Assembly: GCF_023566055.1 (NCBI RefSeq)
Contig: NZ_JALIQP010000001.1
Location: 62,001-126,000, forward strand
Reading direction: 5' to 3'
Source of the DNA: Halosolutus amylolyticus
Lineage (GTDB): Archaea; Halobacteriota; Halobacteria; Halobacteriales; Natrialbaceae
DNA: 64,000 bases
Below the pieces are notes generated by a model. It ran no database searches, was not told the origin of the DNA, and worked only from the letters and a program-made list of their open reading frames with translations. How positions within the stretch are numbered: the stretch's first letter is position 1; each line of letters starts with the position of its first letter. Below are positions 9,002-16,070 of this stretch, piece by piece. Both the position numbers and the translations under genes were made by a program.

Positions 9002-9789
9002 GCGACGACTACGACCTCGACAGCGGGCCGGATCCGGCGACGTTCGCGGCCGTCGATCCGGAACCCGCGATCGACGCCGATGCCGACGATCCCGTCTTCG
9101 TCGTCGGCGTCGGTCCTGGGAATCCGGCGTTTCTCACCCCTCGCGGCGAGCGGGCGATCCGCGAGGCGGACGTCGTCGTCGGCTTCACCACCGTCGTCGA
9201 GTTCGTCGAAGACGAGACGGACGCCGATCTGCTCACCTGCGGGTACAAAGACGAGGCCGACGCACTCCAGGAGTTCGGCGACCGTGTCGCCGCTGGCGAG
9301 TCGGGGACCGCGGTCGCGATGGGCGATCCCAACCACTCGGGCTACCAGTTCGTCGGGAAGGTCCAGGACGCAGTCGAACGTGAGAATCCCGAGATTCCCG
9401 TTCGCGTCGTCCCCGGCATCTCCTCGCTCCAGGTGGCTGCCAGTCGCGCCCGGACGCCGATGGAGGACACCGAGTTCGTCACGCTCCACAAGAGCGGCGA
9501 TCTGGAGGCCGACATGGACAGGCTCGCGGGGGCGGTCGACGATCGCCACCTGCTCGTCCTCCCGCGGCCGTACGATCGGATGCCGGGCGACGTTGCGGCG
9601 TTCCTGCTCGACCACGGCGCGGACCCCGGTCTCGAGGCGCTGGTGCTCGAGAAGCTGACCCACGACGACGAGGAGATCCACCGGTTCACGCTGGCTGAAC
9701 TGGCCGCACACGCCGGCGGAGACGGGCCGGAGGAGACGCCGTTTTCCGATCTGGTCGTGCTCGCGGTTCGACAGCCGGTCGCACCGTAG
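8998..9789 (+). CDS. cbiE: Cobalt-precorrin-7 (C5)-methyltransferase CbiE
   Basis: A 263-residue tetrapyrrole methylase. The SAM-binding GVGPGNP motif is at residues 37-43, followed by MGDPNHSGY and VVPGISSLQ. The last motif, with Ser-Ser-Leu-Gln, fits CbiE better than the other methylases in this locus. CbiE methylates C5, working with CbiT, which methylates C15 and removes the acetate carboxyl; in many bacteria the two are fused as CobL. Here cbiT starts the other operon. An N-terminal acidic extension of about 30 residues precedes the methylase fold. It is the last gene of the cobN transcript. Confidence 0.88.
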   Translation: MSDDYDLDSGPDPATFAAVDPEPAIDADADDPVFVVGVGPGNPAFLTPRGERAIREADVVVGFTTVVEFVEDETDADLLTCGYKDEADALQEFGDRVAAGESGTAVAMGDPNHSGYQFVGKVQDAVERENPEIPVRVVPGISSLQVAASRARTPMEDTEFVTLHKSGDLEADMDRLAGAVDDRHLLVLPRPYDRMPGDVAAFLLDHGADPGLEALVLEKLTHDDEEIHRFTLAELAAHAGGDGPEETPFSDLVVLAVRQPVAP

Positions 9790-9845
9790 CGCGTCAACGA
9801 TCGGGGACCAGTCGCGATCGGTGTGACCGATCGGGACACAGACGT

Positions 9846-9864
9846 CCCCGAGACATCTCTGGGG
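9846..9864. terminator. Possible hairpin after cbiE
   Basis: CCCCGAGA faces TCTCTGGGG with a single bulge, in the gap between cbiE and a converging 56-residue gene. It could stop transcripts from either side, but it lacks a clear T-run. Confidence 0.25.
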
Positions 9865-9893
9865 CACTCGAGCGGCGTCGTGAAAAACTGTCG

Positions 9894-10064
9894 TCAGGAC
9901 TCGTCCTGGCTGTGTTCGCTGAGGACGGTCGCGATGGTCTGGGAGACCTCTTCGATCGCGACGGCGTTGGTCTTCCGGAGGTCGTCCCGATCCTGTGCCG
10001 CTCCGAGGTGCCGCAACGCTTCCCGGAGGTGGTACTCGGTATCGTGGTCGGTTTCCCCGGTCAT
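9894..10064 (-). CDS. Small helical acidic protein, 56 residues
   Basis: A 56-residue reading frame from ATG to TGA with haloarchaeal codon use and an acidic, helix-prone sequence (YHLREALRHLGAAQ near the start, then a second helix ending LSEHSQDES). It has no cysteines, no membrane segment and no motif I recognise. It converges on cbiE and diverges from cbiA, so it may share control with the cob promoter to its right, whose palindrome lies about 95 bp upstream. It could be a small regulator or an unrelated haloarchaeal orphan. Confidence 0.55.
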   Translation of the reverse strand: MTGETDHDTEYHLREALRHLGAAQDRDDLRKTNAVAIEEVSQTIATVLSEHSQDES

Positions 10065-10156
10065 GGCGGAGATGCACGTAACCGATTCGAACGGGTAAGC
10101 GTCTCGGTGGTGGTCGCGGCGTCGACGATCGGCGGCACCGATGGATTCAAGCCTAC

Positions 10157-10170
10157 TTGTCGTAACTCAA
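10157..10170. promoter_or_regulatory. Putative cob operator, copy 2 (TTGTCGTAACTCAA)
   Basis: A perfect match to TTGNNNTANNNCAA, extended here to the inverted repeat ACTTG/CAAGT. It sits 6-19 nt before the ATG of the micro-ORF that leads cbiA, a position where a bound protein would probably block transcription start. Confidence 0.6.
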
Positions 10171-10175
10171 GTACA

Positions 10176-10253
10176 ATGGTTGATTCCAGCAGGACCACCC
10201 TGTTCGAACGGATCGCAACGGGGCTCGAGCGGTTCCCGTGGAGGGATCGATGA
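10176..10253 (+). CDS. 25-residue leader micro-ORF before cbiA
   Basis: ATG to TGA, 25 codons, with an amphipathic, basic and aromatic peptide (MVDSSRTTLF at the start, RFPWRDR at the end). Its TGA overlaps the cbiA ATG as ATGA, a standard translational coupling arrangement. It fills the leader between the palindrome and cbiA, and the cbiA Shine-Dalgarno-like GGAGGG lies inside it. It may be a functional small protein, a leader peptide that sets cbiA translation, or chance. The exact stop-start overlap argues against chance. Confidence 0.5.
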   Translation: MVDSSRTTLFERIATGLERFPWRDR

Positions 10254-11557
10254 GGGGGTTCGTCCTCGGCGGCGTCAGCTCCGGCGTCGGCAAAACGGTC
10301 GCGACGCTCGCGGTTATCCAGGCTCTCGAGGACGCCGGCCACGACGTCCAGCCCGCCAAAGCGGGGCCGGACTTCATCGACCCCAGCCACCACGAGGCGA
10401 TCGCTGGACGGCCCTCTCGAACCCTCGACCTGTGGCTCGCGGGCGAGGACGGCCTGCGGCGTAACTACGCCCGCGGCGAGGGGAATATCTGTGTCGTCGA
10501 AGGCGTCATGGGCCTGTACGACGGCGACGGGTCGAGCACCGCGATGGTCGCCGAGGCGCTCGGCCTCCCCGTGGTGCTGATCGTCGACGCCGCGGCGGGG
10601 ATGGAGAGCGTCGCCGCGACGGCCCTCGGGTTCCGGGAGTACGCCGACCGGATCGGCCGCGAGGTCGACGTTGCGGGCGTCGTCGCCCAGCGCGCCCACG
10701 GCGGCCGCCACGAGGAGGGGATCCGCGAGGCGTTGCCGTCCGAAATCGAGTACTTCGGGCGGATTCCGCCGAACGACGACCTCGAGATTCCCGACCGCCA
10801 CCTCGGTCTCGAGATGGGCGACGAGGCGGCGCTGCCCCGGGAAGCGCTTCGGGAAGCTGCCGACTCGCTCGTAACCGAACGGCTCGTCGAGGCGGCGAGC
10901 GAGGCCGAACAGCCCGTGGCGTCGGCGGCCGAGCCCGATCCCGTCGACGCCACGGTCGCGGTCGCCAGCGACGCCGCCTTCTGCTTCCGGTATCCGGCGA
11001 CGATCGAGCGCTTCCGCGAGCGGGCCGAACTGATCACGTTCTCGCCGACCGCGGGCGATCCCGTGCCCGACTGCGACGGCGTCTACCTGCCCGGCGGGTA
11101 CCCCGAACTGCACGCCGAAGACCTCGAATCGGCGGGGACGCTCGCGGAACTCGGCGATCGGGCCAGCGAGGGACTCCCCGTCCTCGGCGAGTGCGGCGGC
11201 CTGATGGCCATGAGCCAGACGCTGACGACCGCGGCGGGCGATCGGCACGAGATGGCCGCCATTTTGCCGGCCGACGTGCGGATGCACGATCGGTACCGGG
11301 CGCTCGATCACGTCGAACTCGAGGCGACCCGCGGAACGCTGACCGCCCGCACCGGGGAGTCGATCCGTGGCCACGAATTCCACTACTCCAGCGCCGATGT
11401 CGACGGCGACGCCCGGTTCGCCTTCGAGACGGTCCGCGGCGACGGCATCGACGGCGATCACGACGGCCTGACCGAGTACGCGTCGCTCGGCACCTACGCC
11501 CACGTCCACCCGGAGAGCGGCGCGTTCGATCGCTTTCTGGAAACGATCGCACGCTAA
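10250..11557 (+). CDS. cbiA: Cobyrinate a,c-diamide synthase CbiA
   Basis: A 435-residue glutamine amidotransferase that amidates the a and c side chains of cobyrinate using ATP and glutamine. The N-terminal P-loop domain reads GGVSSGVGKTVATL (residues 7-20), and PAKAGPDFIDPSHH follows. The C-terminal class I amidotransferase domain has GECGGLM with nucleophile Cys315, and a late HEFHYS. I chose the ATG after GGAGGG (10240-10245) rather than the in-frame GTG 12 bases upstream, because it matches the family N-terminus and overlaps the micro-ORF stop. The gene has its own promoter region with the shared palindrome. Confidence 0.93.
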   Translation: MRGFVLGGVSSGVGKTVATLAVIQALEDAGHDVQPAKAGPDFIDPSHHEAIAGRPSRTLDLWLAGEDGLRRNYARGEGNICVVEGVMGLYDGDGSSTAMVAEALGLPVVLIVDAAAGMESVAATALGFREYADRIGREVDVAGVVAQRAHGGRHEEGIREALPSEIEYFGRIPPNDDLEIPDRHLGLEMGDEAALPREALREAADSLVTERLVEAASEAEQPVASAAEPDPVDATVAVASDAAFCFRYPATIERFRERAELITFSPTAGDPVPDCDGVYLPGGYPELHAEDLESAGTLAELGDRASEGLPVLGECGGLMAMSQTLTTAAGDRHEMAAILPADVRMHDRYRALDHVELEATRGTLTARTGESIRGHEFHYSSADVDGDARFAFETVRGDGIDGDHDGLTEYASLGTYAHVHPESGAFDRFLETIAR

Positions 11558-11615
11558 AGACGATCGTACCCTAAACGCGGTTTCCCGATCTATCGCCAGC
11601 GGTGCACAACAATAC

Positions 11616-11629
11616 TTGTTTTACTCCAA
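11616..11629. promoter_or_regulatory. Putative cob operator, copy 3 (TTGTTTTACTCCAA)
   Basis: A perfect match to TTGNNNTANNNCAA, extended to CTTG/CAAG, upstream of cbiT. It is the most distal of three copies in this promoter, about 75-90 nt before the ATG. Confidence 0.6.
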
Positions 11630-11649
11630 GCACAACTTGGCAATCGTAG

Positions 11650-11663
11650 TTGTTCTACACCAA
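11650..11663. promoter_or_regulatory. Putative cob operator, copy 4 (TTGTTCTACACCAA)
   Basis: A second perfect copy, 34 bp after copy 3 and with an extended GTTG/CAAC inverted repeat. It lies just upstream of the TATA-like TTTTA of cbiT. Confidence 0.6.
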
Positions 11664-11669
11664 CCAAAA

Positions 11670-11683
11670 TTGTTTTAGGCCAG
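11670..11683. promoter_or_regulatory. Degenerate cob operator overlapping the cbiT TATA region
   Basis: TTGTTTTAGGCCAG matches all but the last base of the palindrome and begins 20 bp after copy 4. Its TTTTA is about 26-30 nt before the cbiT ATG, so it may double as the TATA box of a leaderless transcript. Confidence 0.45.
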
Positions 11684-11702
11684 GGCTCTGTTCCACCGGG
11701 TG

Positions 11703-12356
11703 ATGCCACCCATCGCGCTTCCACACGACGCGAAGGCCGGGCCGACCAAGCCTGAGGTCCGCGCCGTCGTGCAGTCGAAACTCGCACTCGCGGCCGACGA
11801 TCACGTCGCGGAGGTCGGCTCCTGTACGGGAGCCATCACGATCGAATCCGCACGGCGAGCGGGGCGGGTAACCGCGCTCGAACGAAAGCCAGAGCGCCTC
11901 GAGACGACCGAGCGAAACCTCGCGGCGAACGCCGAGACGGTGCGGGCCGACGTCGAGTTACGGAACGCGGAAGCGCCCGCGGGCCTCCCCGACGACGCCG
12001 ACGCGCTCTTTCTCGGCGGAAGCCGCAACTTCGAGGCCGTGCTCGACCACGCGGTCGAGACGAACGTCGATCGGATCGTGATGAACGTCTCGCGGCTCGA
12101 GGTCGCGGGGAAGGCGACCGAGGCGTTCCGCGAGCGCGGCCTGCTCGAGGAGGTCGTCCAGTTCCAGGTGAGCCACGGCTACGAACTCGCCGGCGCGACG
12201 AGTTTCGACGCGGACAACCCGGTGTACATGCTGGTCGGGAGCGCGACGGCCGACGAAGGAGACGAGACCGCCGAGGACGGGGAACCGATCGCCGCCGACG
12301 GCGGTCGGGTCACGGCGTCCGGAACCGCGATCGATACCGGAGGGGCGGATCGATGA
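11703..12356 (+). CDS. cbiT: Cobalt-precorrin-6B C15-methyltransferase/decarboxylase CbiT
   Basis: A 217-residue class I SAM-dependent methyltransferase. The SAM-binding glycine loop reads EVGSCTGAITIESA (about residues 37-50) and is preceded by the KPEVRAVVQSKL block typical of CbiT. It methylates C15 and decarboxylates the C12 acetate side chain, acting with CbiE. The ATG is preferred to a GTG one codon earlier because it sits at leaderless distance from the TTTTA element. The C-terminal 35 residues are an acidic haloarchaeal tail. It is the first gene of a long operon and overlaps cbiL by four bases. Confidence 0.9.
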   Translation: MPPIALPHDAKAGPTKPEVRAVVQSKLALAADDHVAEVGSCTGAITIESARRAGRVTALERKPERLETTERNLAANAETVRADVELRNAEAPAGLPDDADALFLGGSRNFEAVLDHAVETNVDRIVMNVSRLEVAGKATEAFRERGLLEEVVQFQVSHGYELAGATSFDADNPVYMLVGSATADEGDETAEDGEPIAADGGRVTASGTAIDTGGADR

Positions 12357-13174
12357 CCCTCTACGGCGTCGGACTCGGACCGGGCGAGGCCGATCTCGTC
12401 ACCGTTCGCGGGAAACGGATCCTCGAGGGCGCGGACGTGGTCTACTCGCCGGGCCGCCTCTCGCGGACCGTGGCGCTCGAACACGTCGACGAGTCGGCGA
12501 TCGGCGACCTGGAGTTCCCGATGACGAAAGACGAGGAGACGCTTCGGTCAGCGTGGAAGGAGGCCGCCGCCGAGATCGCCCCGAACGCGCGCGAGGGCGA
12601 CGTCGCGTTCGTCACGCTCGGCGATCCGAACGTCTACTCGACGTTCGGCCACCTGCGCCGGACGATCGACGCCTTCCACGCCGACGTCGACTTGGAGATC
12701 GTCCCCGGAGTCAGCGCCGTCACCGCCTTCGCGACCGCGCTCGGCGTCGAGATCGAGGCCGGCGCGGGACTCTCCCTGCGCGAGGCCGCGAACGGTGCGA
12801 GTCCCACGGGCCCCGATCGGCTGATCCTGTTCAAAGTCACCGACGCGCCGGCGACCCACGAGGGACTCGTCGAGGCCGGCTACGAGGTGACCTACGGCCG
12901 CCGACTGTTCATGGAACAGGGCGAGACGATCGTCACGGACGACCCGGCGGCGATCGACGAGCGGGATTACTACACGCTCGCCTACGCCGAGAAGGCGGAT
13001 CTCGACGTGGAGCGGGCGACGGCCGCGTTCGAGACCGACGACGAATCGGGTTCGGAGGAGGGATCGACGGGCGGTGAGCCCGTTGCTGATGGCGGTCGCG
13101 AAGTGAGCGACGGACTCGCCGCGCGCGAGCGCGCAGAGGGCTGTGAAGGCGGCGACTGTGGGGGGCACCGATGA
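12353..13174 (+). CDS. cbiL: Cobalt-precorrin-2 C20-methyltransferase CbiL
   Basis: A 273-residue tetrapyrrole methylase that adds the C20 methyl to cobalt-precorrin-2, the first committed corrin methylation. The N-terminus YGVGLGPGEADLVT (residues 4-17) and the TLGDPNVYSTF and IVPGVSAV motifs follow the CbiL/CobI pattern. The C-terminal 45 residues are an acidic, glycine-rich tail with two cysteines in CEGGDCGG, absent from bacterial CbiL; whether they bind metal is unknown. It overlaps its neighbours cbiT and cbiF by four bases on each side. Confidence 0.9.
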   Translation: MTLYGVGLGPGEADLVTVRGKRILEGADVVYSPGRLSRTVALEHVDESAIGDLEFPMTKDEETLRSAWKEAAAEIAPNAREGDVAFVTLGDPNVYSTFGHLRRTIDAFHADVDLEIVPGVSAVTAFATALGVEIEAGAGLSLREAANGASPTGPDRLILFKVTDAPATHEGLVEAGYEVTYGRRLFMEQGETIVTDDPAAIDERDYYTLAYAEKADLDVERATAAFETDDESGSEEGSTGGEPVADGGREVSDGLAARERAEGCEGGDCGGHR

Positions 13175-14067
13175 CCGACGACAGGGGGACCGATCCGCAG
13201 GACGCGATCGACTCCCGGGGCGACCGCCGGCGCGAGGAACTCGACGATCGGATCTTCGAGCACAGCGCCGGCGACGACCAGGAGGGGATCCCCTTCGTCG
13301 GTGCCGGCCCCGGGAACCCCCGGCTGCTGACCGTCGCGGGAAGGGAACTCCTCGAGGAGGCCGACCTCGTCGTCCACGCGGGGTCGCTGGTGAACAGCGA
13401 ACTCCTGGACGAGTACTGCGACCACGCCGAACTCGTCAACTCGGTCGGCAAGGACCTCGAAGAACTGATCCCGCTGATGCGGGATGCCTACGAGGAGGAC
13501 CGGAACGTCGTGCGACTGCACAGCGGCGATCCGGCCATCTACGGGGCTGCACTCGAGCAGATGGACGCGCTGGAACACGAGGGCGTCCCGACCTACTTCG
13601 TCCCGGGGGTCACGTCCGCGTTCGCCGCGAGCGCGACGCTTCGGACCCAGTTGACGCTCAACGAGGTCTCGAACCACGTCGCCTTCACACGGCCCCAGGG
13701 CAAGACCCTGAGCCCGGAGGAAGACCACATCTCCGACTTTGTCGAGATGGGCGACGTGACGACCTGCATCTACCTCGGGACCCACGCGGTCCGCGACACG
13801 ATGGATCGACTGCTTGAGGACGGCCACGACCCCGAGACGCCGGTCGCGGTGATCTACCACGCGTCGTGGCCGGACGAGGACGTGATCGTCGGCTCGATCG
13901 GGGACATCGCGGACAGAGTCGAGGAAGCGGGTTACCGCGCCTCGGCGCTGGTCGTCATCGGCGACGCGGTCACGGGAGCGGGCTACGAACGCTCCTATCT
14001 CTACGGCGACTGGGCGAATCGGAGTTCGCCGGAGAACGCGAGCAAGAGTGAGGGAGGTGACGACTAG
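13171..14067 (+). CDS. cbiF: Cobalt-precorrin-4 C11-methyltransferase CbiF
   Basis: A 298-residue tetrapyrrole methylase. After a 40-residue acidic lead it has FVGAGPGNPRLLT (42-54), LHSGDPAIYGA, and VPGVTSAFAASATL, the last two being typical of CbiF/CobM. It methylates C11 of cobalt-precorrin-4. The gene overlaps the cbiL stop. Its last codons contain a strong GGAGGTGA (14053-14060) that is positioned to serve the micro-ORF starting two bases after its TAG stop. Confidence 0.92.
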   Translation: MTDDRGTDPQDAIDSRGDRRREELDDRIFEHSAGDDQEGIPFVGAGPGNPRLLTVAGRELLEEADLVVHAGSLVNSELLDEYCDHAELVNSVGKDLEELIPLMRDAYEEDRNVVRLHSGDPAIYGAALEQMDALEHEGVPTYFVPGVTSAFAASATLRTQLTLNEVSNHVAFTRPQGKTLSPEEDHISDFVEMGDVTTCIYLGTHAVRDTMDRLLEDGHDPETPVAVIYHASWPDEDVIVGSIGDIADRVEEAGYRASALVVIGDAVTGAGYERSYLYGDWANRSSPENASKSEGGDD

Positions 14068-14068
14068 C

Positions 14069-14188
14069 ATGCGCTGGCGTAGTCACCGCGAACACGGCGA
14101 GAGCCCCCACTTCGGTCGAGTCGGTGGACTGGACGGGGCTGTGGAACGTGGACGGGACAATTTCGATGCGATGGAGGTCGGACAATGA
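14069..14188 (+). CDS. 39-residue micro-ORF between cbiF and cbiG
   Basis: ATG to TGA, 39 codons, beginning two bases after the cbiF stop and ending with its TGA overlapping the cbiG ATG (ATGA). A near-perfect Shine-Dalgarno GGAGGTGA sits 8 nt before its ATG, and a second one (GGAGGT, 14173-14178) inside it serves cbiG. The peptide starts MRWRSHREHG and is basic in its first half, unusual against the acidic neighbours, with four histidines that could bind metal. It fills the gap exactly. It may be a genuine small cob protein or a coupling device. Confidence 0.55.
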   Translation: MRWRSHREHGESPHFGRVGGLDGAVERGRDNFDAMEVGQ

Positions 14189-15183
14189 GTTCAGAGACCG
14201 AGAACACGGATACGACGGGCGATACTGGATCGGATTCCGACGGTGGCCACTGTTCGACGCCGGATTCGGACGGCGAAGTCGCGGAGGAGATCGCGATCGT
14301 CTCCTTCGGCCGGAAGATGGACACCGCCGAGGAGATCAAGGAGGAACTCGCGGATCGCTACGAGGCGATCGAGATCCTCGAGTACCACGGCGAGGTCTTC
14401 GAGGACCACTGGGGCGAGTACGACTGCTTCGTCGGCCTGATGGCCTCGGGGATCGCGATGCGCAAGACGGCCCACCTGCTCGACGACAAGTGGGAGGACC
14501 CCGCGATCTGCGTCGTCGACGAGGAACTCACCTGGGCGATCCCGATCACGGGCGGCCACCACGGCGCGAACCAGGTCGCACAGGACCTGGCGACGATGGG
14601 TGCCGTCCCGGCGATGACCACCGCCTCGGAAGCCGCGGGCAAGCAGGGCGTCGAGTCCCGTGCGAAGGCGATGGACGCCCACGTCGTCAACGGCGACTCG
14701 ACGGTCAAGACGAACCTCGCCGTGCTGGACGACGACCTCGGTCCCGTGGCGCGACTCGACGGCCCGCGAGCCGTCCTCGTCGGCGACGACGTGACGGTCC
14801 TCAAGCGCAACGAGCAGGAGGGGTGCGTCCTCGGCACGGGGAGCGTCTCCGGTGCGAGCACGGACGCGTTCCTCGCCGCGTGGGACGAAGCGCTCGATCG
14901 AACCGAGTACGACCTCGAGGACGTCGAGTTCGTGGGGACCGCGACCCGGAAAGAAGACGAGGACGGACTGCTCGAGGCTGCCCGGGAACTCGATCTGGGC
15001 GTGGTCACCTTCGACAAGGAGACCCTGCTCGACCACGAGGGGCCGACCCCCTCCAGATCGAAGGAGTTGATCGGCTGGCCCGGCGTCTCCGAGGCCTCGG
15101 CGATCGCCGGCGGGGCCGAGCAGGAACTCGTCCTCGAGAAACTCAGCTACGAGAACGAGGTCACGGTGGCGATCGGCCGATGA
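14185..15183 (+). CDS. cbiG: Cobalt-precorrin-5A hydrolase CbiG
   Basis: 332 residues, with the CbiG pattern: an N-terminal half containing VGLMASGIAMRK and an ITGGHHGANQVA block, then a C-terminal CobE/CbiG domain with a GVSEASAIAGG stretch. CbiG opens the delta-lactone of cobalt-precorrin-5A and releases C20 as acetaldehyde, a step specific to the cobalt-early (anaerobic-type) pathway. A 30-residue acidic N-terminus with one cysteine precedes the domain. Its start has a good Shine-Dalgarno and overlaps the micro-ORF stop. Its end overlaps cbiH1 by four bases. Confidence 0.92.
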   Translation: MSSETENTDTTGDTGSDSDGGHCSTPDSDGEVAEEIAIVSFGRKMDTAEEIKEELADRYEAIEILEYHGEVFEDHWGEYDCFVGLMASGIAMRKTAHLLDDKWEDPAICVVDEELTWAIPITGGHHGANQVAQDLATMGAVPAMTTASEAAGKQGVESRAKAMDAHVVNGDSTVKTNLAVLDDDLGPVARLDGPRAVLVGDDVTVLKRNEQEGCVLGTGSVSGASTDAFLAAWDEALDRTEYDLEDVEFVGTATRKEDEDGLLEAARELDLGVVTFDKETLLDHEGPTPSRSKELIGWPGVSEASAIAGGAEQELVLEKLSYENEVTVAIGR

Positions 15184-16061
15184 GCGGGAGCGAGACCGAA
15201 CCCACGGACGCGACGGCCGGCGGCACCCCCGACGACCACGGCACCCTCTACGTCGTCGGCATCGGACCGGGTCTGCCGGACCACATGACCGTGAAGGCAA
15301 AGCGGGTCATCGAATCGGCGGACGTCGTCATCGCCTCGAGTCTCTACCAGGCGTTCCTGCGCGAGGACGGCACGCTCCCCCCGGAGGAGGCAGTCGACGA
15401 GGACGGGATCGCGACCCGAGGAGACGGGTTCGAACAGGAGATCGTCCGATCGACGATGGGGCGACAGATCGAACTCGCCCGCGCGGCGTTCGACTACGTC
15501 CGCGAGGGGAAAGACGTCGCGCACGTCTCCGGCGGTGACCCGTCGGTCTACGGCAAGTCCGATCTCGTCTTCACGATGGCCGAGGAGGAGGACGCGACGG
15601 ACGTGCCGATCGAGATCGTTCCCGGCCTGACCGCGGCGCTGGGCGGGGCGGCCAACGTCGGCGCACCGCTGTGCAACGACTTCTGTACCGTCTCGCTGTC
15701 GGACAAGTGGCGCGGCTGGGACGAGATCGAGGAGAAACTGCGCGCGGCGGCGATCTCGGACTTCGTGATCGTCCTGTACAACTGCTGGCGCAACTACGAA
15801 CGGGCCGTCGAGATCGTCCGCGAAGAACGCACCGACGACGCCTACGTGGCGATCGTCAACGACGCCGGCCGCGCGGACGCCGGCCGCAACGGCGAGAGCG
15901 AGTTCGTCACGACCCTCGGCGAGGCCGCCGACCACGATGACAGAGTGTCGGGAATGGGCACCTCGCTGATCATCGGCACCCACGAGACCGAAACCTGGCG
16001 CAACGACGATCGAACGTACCTGGTCACCCCGCGCGGCGGGCGTGACGTCGACGATTTCTGA
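15180..16061 (+). CDS. cbiH: Cobalt-precorrin-3 C17-methyltransferase paralogue CbiH1
   Basis: A 293-residue tetrapyrrole methylase of the CbiH/CobJ type, with VVGIGPGLPDHMTVKA near residue 24, VSGGDPSVYGKSDLV, IVPGLTAALGGAANVGAP and a SLSDKWRGWDEIE block. CbiH methylates C17 and drives ring contraction. Two adjacent CbiH-like genes are present; this one deviates more from the usual motif set (VSGGDPSVYGKSD), so one paralogue may have a changed role. I placed the start at the ATG overlapping the cbiG stop; an open frame extends far upstream but would run over cbiG. Confidence 0.85.
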   Translation: MSGSETEPTDATAGGTPDDHGTLYVVGIGPGLPDHMTVKAKRVIESADVVIASSLYQAFLREDGTLPPEEAVDEDGIATRGDGFEQEIVRSTMGRQIELARAAFDYVREGKDVAHVSGGDPSVYGKSDLVFTMAEEEDATDVPIEIVPGLTAALGGAANVGAPLCNDFCTVSLSDKWRGWDEIEEKLRAAAISDFVIVLYNCWRNYERAVEIVREERTDDAYVAIVNDAGRADAGRNGESEFVTTLGEAADHDDRVSGMGTSLIIGTHETETWRNDDRTYLVTPRGGRDVDDF

Positions 16062-16070
16062 CCAACAGCC

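Noticed and set aside
10065-11702. Cobalamin riboswitch upstream of cbiA or cbiT
   Set aside because: I looked for a B12-box-like element and folded leader and saw none. The leaders are short and the palindromes point to protein-based control.
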